Below are positions 17,101 to 25,112 of a stretch of DNA of 64,000 bases, in pieces (the first letter of the stretch is position 1; each line of letters starts with the position of its first letter). Origin of the DNA: Arminella tubonensis (lineage in GTDB: Bacteria > Pseudomonadota > Alphaproteobacteria > Rhizobiales > Rhizobiaceae); assembly GCF_003240585.1 (NCBI RefSeq), contig NZ_PCDP01000040.1:186001-250000 (forward strand), in the 5' to 3' direction. The position numbers and the translations under genes were made by a program. Under the pieces are notes generated by a model. The model saw only the letters and a list, made by a program, of their open reading frames with translations, was not told the DNA's origin and made no database searches.

Positions 17101-19374
17101 ATGCAGCAGGAAGCAGCCTCGCCGGCGGCGAGCAACGAGGCGATCGTCAAAGTGACGGACCGCCGCGCCTCCTTCGCCCTTCCGGGCCTGGCATTGGCCG
17201 GTGTTGCACTTCTTTGCGCCACGGCGACCCTGTTCATTCTGCTTGGCCTGACGCCGATCCCACCCAATTCAAATGTCGTCCTCGCATCTGCGGTGGTCAA
17301 CTCGATCTTCGTTCTGGCCATGATCGCCTTGATCGCCCGCGAGGTCGTTCGCCTGCAAAAGGCGCGCAGTCGTGGGCGCGCAGCGGCCCGTCTTCATATC
17401 CGCATTGTCGTGCTGTTCTCGATTGTGGCAATCACGCCGGCGATTCTGGTTGCCATATTCGCCAGCCTGACGTTGAACGTCGGTCTCGACCGCTGGTTTG
17501 CGCTGCGCACGCAGCAGATCATCAGTTCGTCCCAGAACGTGGCGCAAGCCTATCTGATGGAAAATGCCAGCTATCTTCAGGGTCAGACGGTTTCCATGGG
17601 CAACGACCTGGAGCGGAATCGCGCGCTCTATAGCCTCGATCAAACCGGCTTTGCCGATCTGATGACGCGGCAGGCCCGCGGGCGCGGCTTGCTTGGCGCG
17701 TTCCTCGTCCGGCGTGATGGCACTGCGATCCTGCAGGCGAATATCAAGACCGAGAAGCCGTTGCCCGCTATCCCCAAGGACGCGCTGGAAGCCTCTGCCG
17801 GTGGCCAGCCGACGCTCATTCCACCAGGCGTTACCAACCTTGTCGGTGCAATCATCAAGCTTGACGATATTCCTGGAGCCTTTCTCTACACCGTAAGGGC
17901 GGTCGACCCGCGGGTTATGAGCGCCATGCGGATGGTCGAGGAGAACACGGCGGAATACAAGGCGATGGAAGGGGGACGCATGTCCCTGCAGATCGCTTTC
18001 GCGGTACTCTACATCGGCTTTGCTCTCATCGTGCTTCTTGCCGCGATCTGGACCGCGATCGCGGTCGCCGATCGGATCGTTCGTCCGATCCGCCTGCTGA
18101 TCAGCGCCGCCGACAACGTCGCCACTGGCAACATGAACGTTCTCGTGCCGGTACGTGCCGCCGATGGCGATGTCGGCAGCCTGTCGCGCACGTTCAACAA
18201 GATGATCTCGGAGATACGAACCCAGCGCGATGAAATCCTCGAAGCCAAGGACGAAGTGGACGATCGCCGCCGCTTCATCGAGGCCGTGCTGTCGGGCGTG
18301 ACCGCAGCTGTCATCGGCGTCGAGCACGACCGGCGCATTACCATCGTCAACACGTCGGCCGAAGTCTTGCTCAGTCTGGCAAGCAGCGAGCTCCTTGGTC
18401 GCAACCTCGTCGACATCGCGCCGGAAGTCGATCAGGTCGTCACCGAAGCGGCCGCTCGTCATCGCAACGATTTCCGCAAGCAGATCAGCCTGGTGCGCGG
18501 CGGCACCGTACGTACGCTCAGCGTTCAGGTCACCCGGGAAGAAGCCCGCGACATGAAGGAATCCTATGTCATCACGCTTGATGACATTACCGATCTTGTA
18601 ATAGCCCAGCGCTCCACCGCATGGGCCGATGTCGCCCGGCGCATCGCTCACGAGATCAAGAACCCGCTGACGCCGATCCAGCTATCTGCGGAGCGAATCC
18701 GCCGTCGTTACGGCAAGCAGATCGACGAGAACGATCGTGCCGTCTTCGACCAGTGCACGGATACCATCATCCGCCAGGTGGGCGACATCGGCCGCATGGT
18801 CGACGAATTCTCCTCCTTCGCCCGGATGCCGAAACCAACGATGGAACCGACCGACCTGCGCAATATCCTGCGGGATGCCTTGTTCCTGCGCGAAATGGGC
18901 AACAATCACGTCAAGTTCCAGCGCGAACTCGGTGGTGATGCGCTTGTCGGAATGTTCGACCAGCGCATGCTGGGGCAGGCCTTTGGCAACCTGATCAAGA
19001 ATGCGGTCGAGGCGATCGAGGCTGTTCCGACCAGCGAGAGCCGCGAAGAGCCGAAAATTCTTATTCGGGCTTCGCTCGACACTGAGCGAGATCGGTTCAC
19101 CGTCGACGTTATCGACAACGGTCGCGGCCTGCCGGTCGAGAACCGCCACAGCATCCTCGAGCCCTATATGACCATGCGTGAAAAGGGCACCGGGCTCGGG
19201 CTGGCGATTGTCAAGAAGATCATCGAAGACCATGGCGGGCAACTCGAGTTGCATGATGCTCCCGCCGATTTTGACCAGGGCAGGGGAGCCATGATCCGCG
19301 TGCATTTGCCGCGCCGTGAACTGGCCGCCACCCTCCAGACAGCAAGCGATAAGGAAACAGTTTATGGCCTCTGA
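17101..19374 (+). CDS. ntrY: Membrane sensor histidine kinase NtrY
   Basis: Membrane-bound kinase of the NtrYX system, linked in alphaproteobacteria to nitrogen metabolism, redox sensing and envelope homeostasis. From the ATG at 17101 (AGGAGA eight bases upstream; an in-frame TTG at 17023 is less likely) it has 757 residues. Order: three N-terminal membrane helices (about 24-45, 60-80, 103-127), a periplasmic sensor region (~130-285), a fourth helix (~295-318), HAMP, PAS, phosphoacceptor H-box IAHEIKNPLTPIQLSAERI (His near 517), and HATPase with NLIKNAVEAI, DNGRGLP and GTGLGLAI. Its end overlaps ntrX by 11 bp. Confidence 0.96.
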   Translation: MQQEAASPAASNEAIVKVTDRRASFALPGLALAGVALLCATATLFILLGLTPIPPNSNVVLASAVVNSIFVLAMIALIAREVVRLQKARSRGRAAARLHIRIVVLFSIVAITPAILVAIFASLTLNVGLDRWFALRTQQIISSSQNVAQAYLMENASYLQGQTVSMGNDLERNRALYSLDQTGFADLMTRQARGRGLLGAFLVRRDGTAILQANIKTEKPLPAIPKDALEASAGGQPTLIPPGVTNLVGAIIKLDDIPGAFLYTVRAVDPRVMSAMRMVEENTAEYKAMEGGRMSLQIAFAVLYIGFALIVLLAAIWTAIAVADRIVRPIRLLISAADNVATGNMNVLVPVRAADGDVGSLSRTFNKMISEIRTQRDEILEAKDEVDDRRRFIEAVLSGVTAAVIGVEHDRRITIVNTSAEVLLSLASSELLGRNLVDIAPEVDQVVTEAAARHRNDFRKQISLVRGGTVRTLSVQVTREEARDMKESYVITLDDITDLVIAQRSTAWADVARRIAHEIKNPLTPIQLSAERIRRRYGKQIDENDRAVFDQCTDTIIRQVGDIGRMVDEFSSFARMPKPTMEPTDLRNILRDALFLREMGNNHVKFQRELGGDALVGMFDQRMLGQAFGNLIKNAVEAIEAVPTSESREEPKILIRASLDTERDRFTVDVIDNGRGLPVENRHSILEPYMTMREKGTGLGLAIVKKIIEDHGGQLELHDAPADFDQGRGAMIRVHLPRRELAATLQTASDKETVYGL

Positions 19375-20728
19375 TATTCTCGTGGTGGACGACGAGGAGG
19401 ACATTCGCGAGATCGTCTCGGGAATTCTGTCCGACGAGGGGCACGAAACCCGAACCGCTTATGACAGCGACAGTGCGCTGGCCGCGATCTCGGATCGCGC
19501 CCCGAGGCTGGTCTTTCTCGACATCTGGATGCAGGGCAGCAAACTTGACGGCCTGGCACTGCTGGATGAGATCAAGGCCCGCCATCCGGATCTGCCCGTC
19601 GTCATGATCTCCGGCCACGGCAATGTTGAGACGGCAGTTTCCGCTATCAAGCGCGGTGCCTTTGACTTCATCGAGAAGCCCTTCAAGGCCGACCGCCTGA
19701 TCCTCATCGCCGAGCGGGCCCTTGAGAATTCAAAGCTCAAGAAAGAACTCGTCGATCTGAAGCGCCGGACGGGCGATACCATCGAGCTGATCGGTACGTC
19801 GATCGCCGTATCGCAGCTGCGGCAAACCATCGACAAGGTTTCCCCGACCAACAGCCGCGTCATGATCTTCGGACCGTCCGGTTCCGGCAAGGAACTCGTT
19901 GCGCGCATGATGCACAAGAAATCGAGCCGCGCCAACGGCCCCTTCGTCGCATTGAATGCGGCAAACATCACGCCGGACCGCATGGAAGTCGCCCTCTTCG
20001 GAACGGAAGGCTCCCCAGGCCAATCCCGCAAGGTCGGCGCGCTGGAAGAAGCCCATCGCGGCATGCTTTATCTCGACGAGGTCGGCGAGATGCCACGGGA
20101 GACCCAGAACAAGATCCTGCGTGTCCTCGTCGATCAGCAGTTCGAACGGGTAGGCGGCTCCAAACGGGTGAAGGTCGACGTCCGCATCATCTCGTCCACG
20201 GCCTATAATCTCGAAAGCCGTATCGCCGAGAATCTATTCCGCGAGGATCTATACCATCGTCTCGCAGTCGTACCCGTTCGTGTACCGGCGCTTGCCGAGC
20301 GTCGCGAGGATATTCCGTTCCTGGTCGACCAGCTGATGCGTCAGATTTCGGAGCAGGCCGGCATTCGTCCGCGTCGTATCGGCGATGACGCGATGGCTGT
20401 GCTGCAGGCGCATGATTGGCCCGGCAACATCCGCCAGCTCCGCAACAACATCGAGCGGCTTATGATTCTCGCGCGCACCGACGGGCCGGATACGCCGATC
20501 ACCGCGGAAATGCTGCCGACCGATCTCGGCGACATGCTGCCCAAGGTCTCGGCGCAGAACGATTATCACATCATGACGCTGCCCTTGCGCGAAGCCCGCG
20601 AAATGTTCGAGCGCGACTATCTGATCGCGCAGATCAATCGTTTCGGCGGCAATATCTCGCGCACCGCGGAGTTTGTCGGCATGGAACGCTCGGCACTGCA
20701 TCGCAAGCTGAAGTCGCTGGGCGTATGA
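19364..20728 (+). CDS. ntrX: Response regulator NtrX, NtrC-type but without GAFTGA
   Basis: Partner of NtrY. Start chosen at ATG 19364 (AAGGAA seven bases upstream), giving 454 residues. Receiver domain with Asp53 (FLDIWMQGSK), AAA+ domain with Walker A GPSGSGKE and Walker B MLYLDEVGEMP, and a C-terminal Fis-type helix-turn-helix (ISRTAEFVGMERSALHRKL). The loop that in NtrC reads GAFTGA is here FGTEGSPGQSRKVGALEEA; the sigma-54-contact motif is absent. It is therefore more likely to act as a repressor, or an activator of sigma-70 promoters, than as a sigma-54 activator. Confidence 0.95.
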   Translation: MASDILVVDDEEDIREIVSGILSDEGHETRTAYDSDSALAAISDRAPRLVFLDIWMQGSKLDGLALLDEIKARHPDLPVVMISGHGNVETAVSAIKRGAFDFIEKPFKADRLILIAERALENSKLKKELVDLKRRTGDTIELIGTSIAVSQLRQTIDKVSPTNSRVMIFGPSGSGKELVARMMHKKSSRANGPFVALNAANITPDRMEVALFGTEGSPGQSRKVGALEEAHRGMLYLDEVGEMPRETQNKILRVLVDQQFERVGGSKRVKVDVRIISSTAYNLESRIAENLFREDLYHRLAVVPVRVPALAERREDIPFLVDQLMRQISEQAGIRPRRIGDDAMAVLQAHDWPGNIRQLRNNIERLMILARTDGPDTPITAEMLPTDLGDMLPKVSAQNDYHIMTLPLREAREMFERDYLIAQINRFGGNISRTAEFVGMERSALHRKLKSLGV

Positions 20729-20762
20729 TATCGTTCATCGATTCTCTCCAGCAAGGTCCGAT

Positions 20763-21626
20763 ATGCCTCGAATAGCCTATGTGAATGGACGCTACCTGCC
20801 GCACGCCTATGCGATGGTTCATGTCGAAGACCGCGGCTACCAGTTTGCCGACGGCGTCTACGAAGTCTGCGAGGTTCGCCACGGGCTGATCGTCGATCTG
20901 ACTCGCCACCTGAACCGCCTCGATCGTTCGCTCGGGGAACTCAGGATCGCCTGGCCGATGGCCCGTGCTTCACTGATCCACGTCATCCGCGAGACCCTAC
21001 GTCGCAATCATGTTCGCAACGGCATGTTCTACCTGCAGGTCACCCGCGGTGTCGCGCGCCGCGACCACGTCTTCCCGACCGACGGTACGCCGTCGTCGAT
21101 CGTCGTCACCGCCAAGAGTACGGATCAAGCTGCTATCGCCAGGAAGAATGCTGATGGCATCAAGGCGATCACCGTCCGCGACAATCGCTGGGATCGTGTC
21201 GATATCAAATCGGTCGGCCTTTTGCCCAATGCGATGGCGCGCCAGCAGGCCAAGGAGGCAGGCGCCCAGGAAGCGATATACATCGACCACAACGGCATGG
21301 TGAAGGAAGGCGCTGCGACCAACGTCTGGATCGTCGATGCCGACGGCAAGCTGGTCACAAGACCCGCCGAGCACGGCATCCTGCGCGGCATCACCCGCAC
21401 CACTTTGATCGATGTTGCGGCCAAGCTCGGGCTCCCGGTTGAAGAACGTTTTTTCTCCATCGAGGAAATGATGGCTTCCCGCGAAGTTTTCATCACCGCC
21501 GCCACAAGCATTTGTTTTCCCATCGTTTCCATCGATGGGCAGGCGATTGCCAATGGTCATCCGGGAAGCCTGTCGCAGAAAATTCGGGAAGCCTTTTTCG
21601 ACATTGCGGAAAAGACTGCGATTTGA
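20763..21626 (+). CDS. Class IV PLP aminotransferase (D-amino-acid aminotransferase-like)
   Basis: 287-residue fold-type IV transaminase, most like D-alanine/D-amino-acid aminotransferase. Evidence: ANG-type start YVNGRYLPHAYAMVHVEDRGYQFADGVYEV, the PLP-Lys in DIKSVGLLPN (Lys near 147), and the cofactor phosphate motif KEGAATNVW. It may supply D-Ala or D-Glu, or branched-chain keto acids; the substrate cannot be fixed from sequence. It follows ntrX by 34 bp and precedes hfq. In my recollection of S. meliloti a trkA gene lies between ntrX and this gene; none is here. Confidence 0.88.
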   Translation: MPRIAYVNGRYLPHAYAMVHVEDRGYQFADGVYEVCEVRHGLIVDLTRHLNRLDRSLGELRIAWPMARASLIHVIRETLRRNHVRNGMFYLQVTRGVARRDHVFPTDGTPSSIVVTAKSTDQAAIARKNADGIKAITVRDNRWDRVDIKSVGLLPNAMARQQAKEAGAQEAIYIDHNGMVKEGAATNVWIVDADGKLVTRPAEHGILRGITRTTLIDVAAKLGLPVEERFFSIEEMMASREVFITAATSICFPIVSIDGQAIANGHPGSLSQKIREAFFDIAEKTAI

Positions 21627-21733
21627 TACCAAGATTTGCTGGAGGAGAGTTGAGGGCCTCTCCTATCCGGACACGAGGTCTATGTTTGTATTCCACCGGT
21701 CTATGGGCCGGCAATTAAGAAAGAAGCGGCGCG

Positions 21734-21976
21734 ATGGCGGAACGTTCTCAGAATTTGCAGGACTTATTTCTAAATACTGTTCGCAAACAAAAGATTTCAC
21801 TCACTATATTCCTGATTAACGGTGTAAAACTCACGGGCGTCGTTACGTCCTTCGACAACTTCTGCGTCCTGCTGCGTCGCGACGGTCATTCGCAACTTGT
21901 TTACAAGCATGCGATTTCAACCATCATGCCAGGCCAGCCGATGCAGATGTTCGAGAGTGAGGAAGCCGCATCCTGA
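21734..21976 (+). CDS. hfq: RNA chaperone Hfq
   Basis: Hexameric Sm-like protein that pairs small RNAs with mRNAs; in rhizobia it also affects nif gene expression. The 80-residue protein has Sm1 ([30 protein letters not shown]), the poly-U-binding KQKI, and Sm2 with [10 protein letters not shown]. The C-terminal tail is short ([14 protein letters not shown]), normal for alphaproteobacteria. The upstream 107 bp contain a small hairpin (AGGAGAG/CTCTCCT near 21643-21664) and a purine-rich ribosome binding site GAAAGAAG. hflX follows closely. Confidence 0.98.
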
Positions 21977-22064
21977 ACTTATCCTAGATAGGATTGCCGT
22001 CATCACGACACGCGATACGAAAAGTGAATCCCTCGTCCCGGAAGCTGTAAGGCACCGGGATGAC

Positions 22065-23399
22065 ATGAAGGCTGTTGTCATCGTTCCTGTGCTCAAGCAG
22101 GTCCGCGCCAACAAGGCTGCCAAGTCTGACACCGCGATCACGACGACGCGCTCGTCGGAGAGCCGTCTCGAAGAGGCGAAGGGGCTGGCGCACGCCATCG
22201 ATCTCGAAGTTGTCCACGGCGCGATCGTCCCTATCAACGATCCGCGCCCGGGCACGCTGCTCGGCAGCGGCAAGATCGAGGAGATCGGTGCGCTTCTCGA
22301 CGAGTTCAACGCCGGCCTCGTCATCGTCGACCATCCTTTGACGCCGGTCCAGCAGCGCAATCTCGAGAAGGAATGGAACGCCAAGGTTATCGACCGGACC
22401 GGTCTCATCCTCGAGATCTTCGGCCGCCGCGCCTCCACCAAGGAAGGCACGCTGCAGGTCGATCTGGCGCATCTCAATTACCAGAAGGGCCGTCTGGTTC
22501 GCAGCTGGACCCACCTTGAACGCCAGCGCGGCGGTGCGGGCTTTATGGGTGGTCCGGGCGAAACTCAGATCGAAGCCGACCGTCGGCAATTGCAGGACCG
22601 TATCATCAAGCTGGAGCGCGAACTCGAGCAGGTGGTTCGCACCCGCCAGCTACATCGTGCCAAGCGCCGCAAGGTGCCGCATCCGATCGTCGCGCTCGTC
22701 GGTTATACGAATGCCGGCAAATCTACGCTCTTCAACCGTATTACCGGCGCCGGCGTGCTGGCCGAAGACATGCTTTTCGCGACTCTGGACCCGACGCTTC
22801 GCCGCATGAAACTGCCCCAGGGCCGGACCGTCATCCTGTCTGACACTGTCGGCTTCATTTCGGATCTGCCGACGCATCTTGTCGCCGCGTTCCGCGCGAC
22901 GCTGGAAGAGGTGTTGGAAGCAGATCTCATTCTGCATGTCCGCGACATGTCTGACGACGACAATGCTGCGCAGAGTTCCGATGTCATGCGCATCCTGAGC
23001 GATCTCGGCATTGGCGATGCCGAAGGTGCCGACCGCATAATCGAAGTCTGGAACAAGATCGACAGGCTGGAGCCTGAGGCACATGATGCCATGATCCAGA
23101 AAGTGGCCACCGCGAAGAACATCATCGCGGTTTCGGCTGTGAACGGAGAGGGCGTCGACCGGCTGATGGATGAGATCAGCGGACGGCTTTCGGGCGTGAT
23201 GACCGAGGCGACGATCACGCTTCCCCTCGACAAGCTGGCGCTGCTGCCATGGCTATACGGCCACGCCATCGTCGATGCCCGCGAAGACAACGAGGACGGA
23301 ACGGTGTCGCTGGATGTGCGCCTGTCCGAGACCGAAGCGGCTGAGCTGGAGCGGCGTATGGGCAACGGCCCCAAGCCTCAAGGCGAGGAATGGGAGTAA
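22065..23399 (+). CDS. hflX: Ribosome-associated GTPase HflX
   Basis: GTPase that splits stalled 70S ribosomes under stress. From the first close-fitting ATG (22065) it has 444 residues: an N-terminal HflX domain (AHAIDLEVV, GSGKIEEIG, RQRGGAGFMGGPGETQIE) and a G domain with GYTNAGKST, DTVGF and NKID. The 5' end is odd: family-like, polar sequence continues in frame upstream (TTRDTKSES...AVRHRDD) to about 22002, where AGGA precedes an ATC by eight bases, but no ATG, GTG or TTG lies there in frame. The true start may be this ATC or 22065. Probably cotranscribed with hfq. Confidence 0.93.
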   Translation: MKAVVIVPVLKQVRANKAAKSDTAITTTRSSESRLEEAKGLAHAIDLEVVHGAIVPINDPRPGTLLGSGKIEEIGALLDEFNAGLVIVDHPLTPVQQRNLEKEWNAKVIDRTGLILEIFGRRASTKEGTLQVDLAHLNYQKGRLVRSWTHLERQRGGAGFMGGPGETQIEADRRQLQDRIIKLERELEQVVRTRQLHRAKRRKVPHPIVALVGYTNAGKSTLFNRITGAGVLAEDMLFATLDPTLRRMKLPQGRTVILSDTVGFISDLPTHLVAAFRATLEEVLEADLILHVRDMSDDDNAAQSSDVMRILSDLGIGDAEGADRIIEVWNKIDRLEPEAHDAMIQKVATAKNIIAVSAVNGEGVDRLMDEISGRLSGVMTEATITLPLDKLALLPWLYGHAIVDAREDNEDGTVSLDVRLSETEAAELERRMGNGPKPQGEEWE

Positions 23400-23404
23400 G
23401 CGTC

Positions 23405-23428
23405 ACGACAGCTTAAACCAGCTGTCGT
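23405..23428. terminator. Shared hairpin between convergent hflX and mazG
   Basis: ACGACAGCT (23405-23413) and AGCTGTCGT (23420-23428) form a perfect 9-bp stem with a 6-nt loop that contains the mazG stop codon. It lies 6 bp after hflX. T-tracts are poor on both sides, so termination would be weak or factor-assisted. Confidence 0.45.
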
Positions 23429-24246
23429 TCGATCGCTTTTGCCGCCTGCCAGATTTCCTCCATCCGCTCGAGCGCAGCATCTTCCAGCGTTTCACCTTCC
23501 GACTCAAGTGTACGCTCTATGTGCCTGAATCGGCGTCGAAATTTCGTATTGGTTCCGCGCAGCGCCTGCTCCGGATCGGCGTTGACATGCCGGCCGATGT
23601 TGACGACCGCGAAGATGAGGTCCCCAAGCTCGTCGCTGACTTTGGCTTGGTCGCCTTCGTTCAGCGCCACCCGGAGTTCGTCAATCTCCTCCTCGATCTT
23701 GTCAAGGATCGGTTCTGGCGCCGACCAGTCGAAGCCGACCTTCGCGGCGCGCTCCTGCAATTTGAGCGCCTCGGTAAGTGCGGGGAAGCTCCGCTGGACC
23801 GAATCGAGGAAACCGGCATTGGATTCCTTGGTGATGCCGCGACGGGCACGTCGCTCGGCACGCTCCCGTTTTTCTTCGCCCTTGATCACATCCCATTGCT
23901 TCTTGACGGCACCAGGCGTCGAGGCGTCGGAGACGGCAAAGACGTGCGGATGCCGACGGATCATTTTTCGCGTAATCGCCTCGACCACGTCGCCAAAAGC
24001 AAATTCGCCGGCCTCCTCGGCCATCCGCGCGTGGAAAACCACCTGCAGTAAAAGATCGCCGAGTTCCTCGCAGAGATCGTCCATGTCCTTTCGTTCGATC
24101 GCGTCGGAGACCTCGTAGGCTTCCTCGATCGTGTAGGGCTTTATGCTCTCGAACGTCTGGACAATGTCCCAGGGGCAGCCGCTTTCAGGGTCTCGAAGAG
24201 CAGCCATGATCTCGATCAGGCCGCAAATATCCCTCGATGCTTTCAT
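23413..24246 (-). CDS. mazG: Nucleoside triphosphate pyrophosphohydrolase MazG
   Basis: Hydrolyses NTPs and dNTPs to monophosphates, a house-cleaning activity that also lowers ppGpp in E. coli. The 277-residue protein has two MazG domains; the first shows the all-alpha metal-binding EEAYEVSDAI...EELGDLLLQVVFHA (ExxE and ExxD), the second EEIDELRVAL...DELGDLIFAVVNIGRH. DPESGCPWDIVQTF at the N-terminus is diagnostic. Convergent with hflX, a pairing common in rhizobia. Confidence 0.96.
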   Translation of the reverse strand: MKASRDICGLIEIMAALRDPESGCPWDIVQTFESIKPYTIEEAYEVSDAIERKDMDDLCEELGDLLLQVVFHARMAEEAGEFAFGDVVEAITRKMIRRHPHVFAVSDASTPGAVKKQWDVIKGEEKRERAERRARRGITKESNAGFLDSVQRSFPALTEALKLQERAAKVGFDWSAPEPILDKIEEEIDELRVALNEGDQAKVSDELGDLIFAVVNIGRHVNADPEQALRGTNTKFRRRFRHIERTLESEGETLEDAALERMEEIWQAAKAIERQLV

Positions 24247-24276
24247 CAGAGCCTCTTTCGGTCATCTATCTCTGGG

Positions 24277-24912
24277 TCAATTAAGCGGAATGGCATTCTC
24301 GCCCTTCGACGCCTGGTAACTGTCGGAAAGTGTGTCGTAGATCGCCTTGATACGGGCCGTCTGTACCTTGAGATCTGCTTTGACTGGATCCGCCTCTATT
24401 TCTACCAGATCGGCAATGGCAAAGCTGTTCCAGAACGCGTTCTGCTTGCGGTAGCCGCCCGGTTCCAACCCAAATACTTCCTTCAGAATTTTAAGGTCGT
24501 GCGGAATGGCGAAGCTGTCCCGTGAATCTTCGTGGCTGAAAAAGTAATAGAAATTGTCGAACCCGGCCCAGGTTATCGCCGACATGCACATCGTGCAGGG
24601 CTCGTGGGTGGACAGGAAGATCAGGTCCTTCGTCGCCGGCTTCTCGCCCATCTCGTAGAACCGCTTCAGCGTGTGGACTTCGCCATGCCACAGCGGATTT
24701 TCGAGTTCGTTGTTTGTCTCTGCGACCACAAGCGACAAATCCGACTTCCGCAGGATCGCCGCGCCGAAGATTTTGTTTCCCGCCGAAACGCCTTTTGCCG
24801 TCAGCGGCAGAATGCTGTGCTCGATAACATCGAGAAGACGGGTTGCGATGGTGCTGGAAGACAAGCGGCTTACTCCTGAAATTTCCGCGACTTTACCCGC
24901 ATCTACGCTCAT
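24277..24912 (-). CDS. Nucleoside/cytidine-deaminase-fold protein
   Basis: A zinc deaminase of the COG0590 group. The catalytic signature is WHGEVHTLKRF (His and Glu; most relatives read HAE) with STHEPCTMCMSAI, the PCxxC zinc ligands. The ATG at 24912 gives 211 residues; the frame is open to 24999 and a Met at 24969 is an alternative, but no start has a good ribosome binding site. A C-terminal extension of ~90 residues beyond the core is unlike TadA, so tRNA editing is unlikely; a free-base or nucleoside substrate is more probable. Faces away from cysG. Confidence 0.78.
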   Translation of the reverse strand: MSVDAGKVAEISGVSRLSSSTIATRLLDVIEHSILPLTAKGVSAGNKIFGAAILRKSDLSLVVAETNNELENPLWHGEVHTLKRFYEMGEKPATKDLIFLSTHEPCTMCMSAITWAGFDNFYYFFSHEDSRDSFAIPHDLKILKEVFGLEPGGYRKQNAFWNSFAIADLVEIEADPVKADLKVQTARIKAIYDTLSDSYQASKGENAIPLN

Positions 24913-25112
24913 GCGGAAAGCGGAAATGACGCATGGACTTTGTTTGCCACAATGAATACGAGTCGGCATGTTCGGCGACAACGGGTGGCTTTTGCTCAAT
25001 TCCGTGGTCTGTCGAGTAAAAGAATACGTGGGGGTCCTGTCGCAGGAATTTCTGTTTCTTCAATCTCTTGCCGCTAACAGCCATATTCGGGCAATCTCGA
25101 AGTGGATCGATA

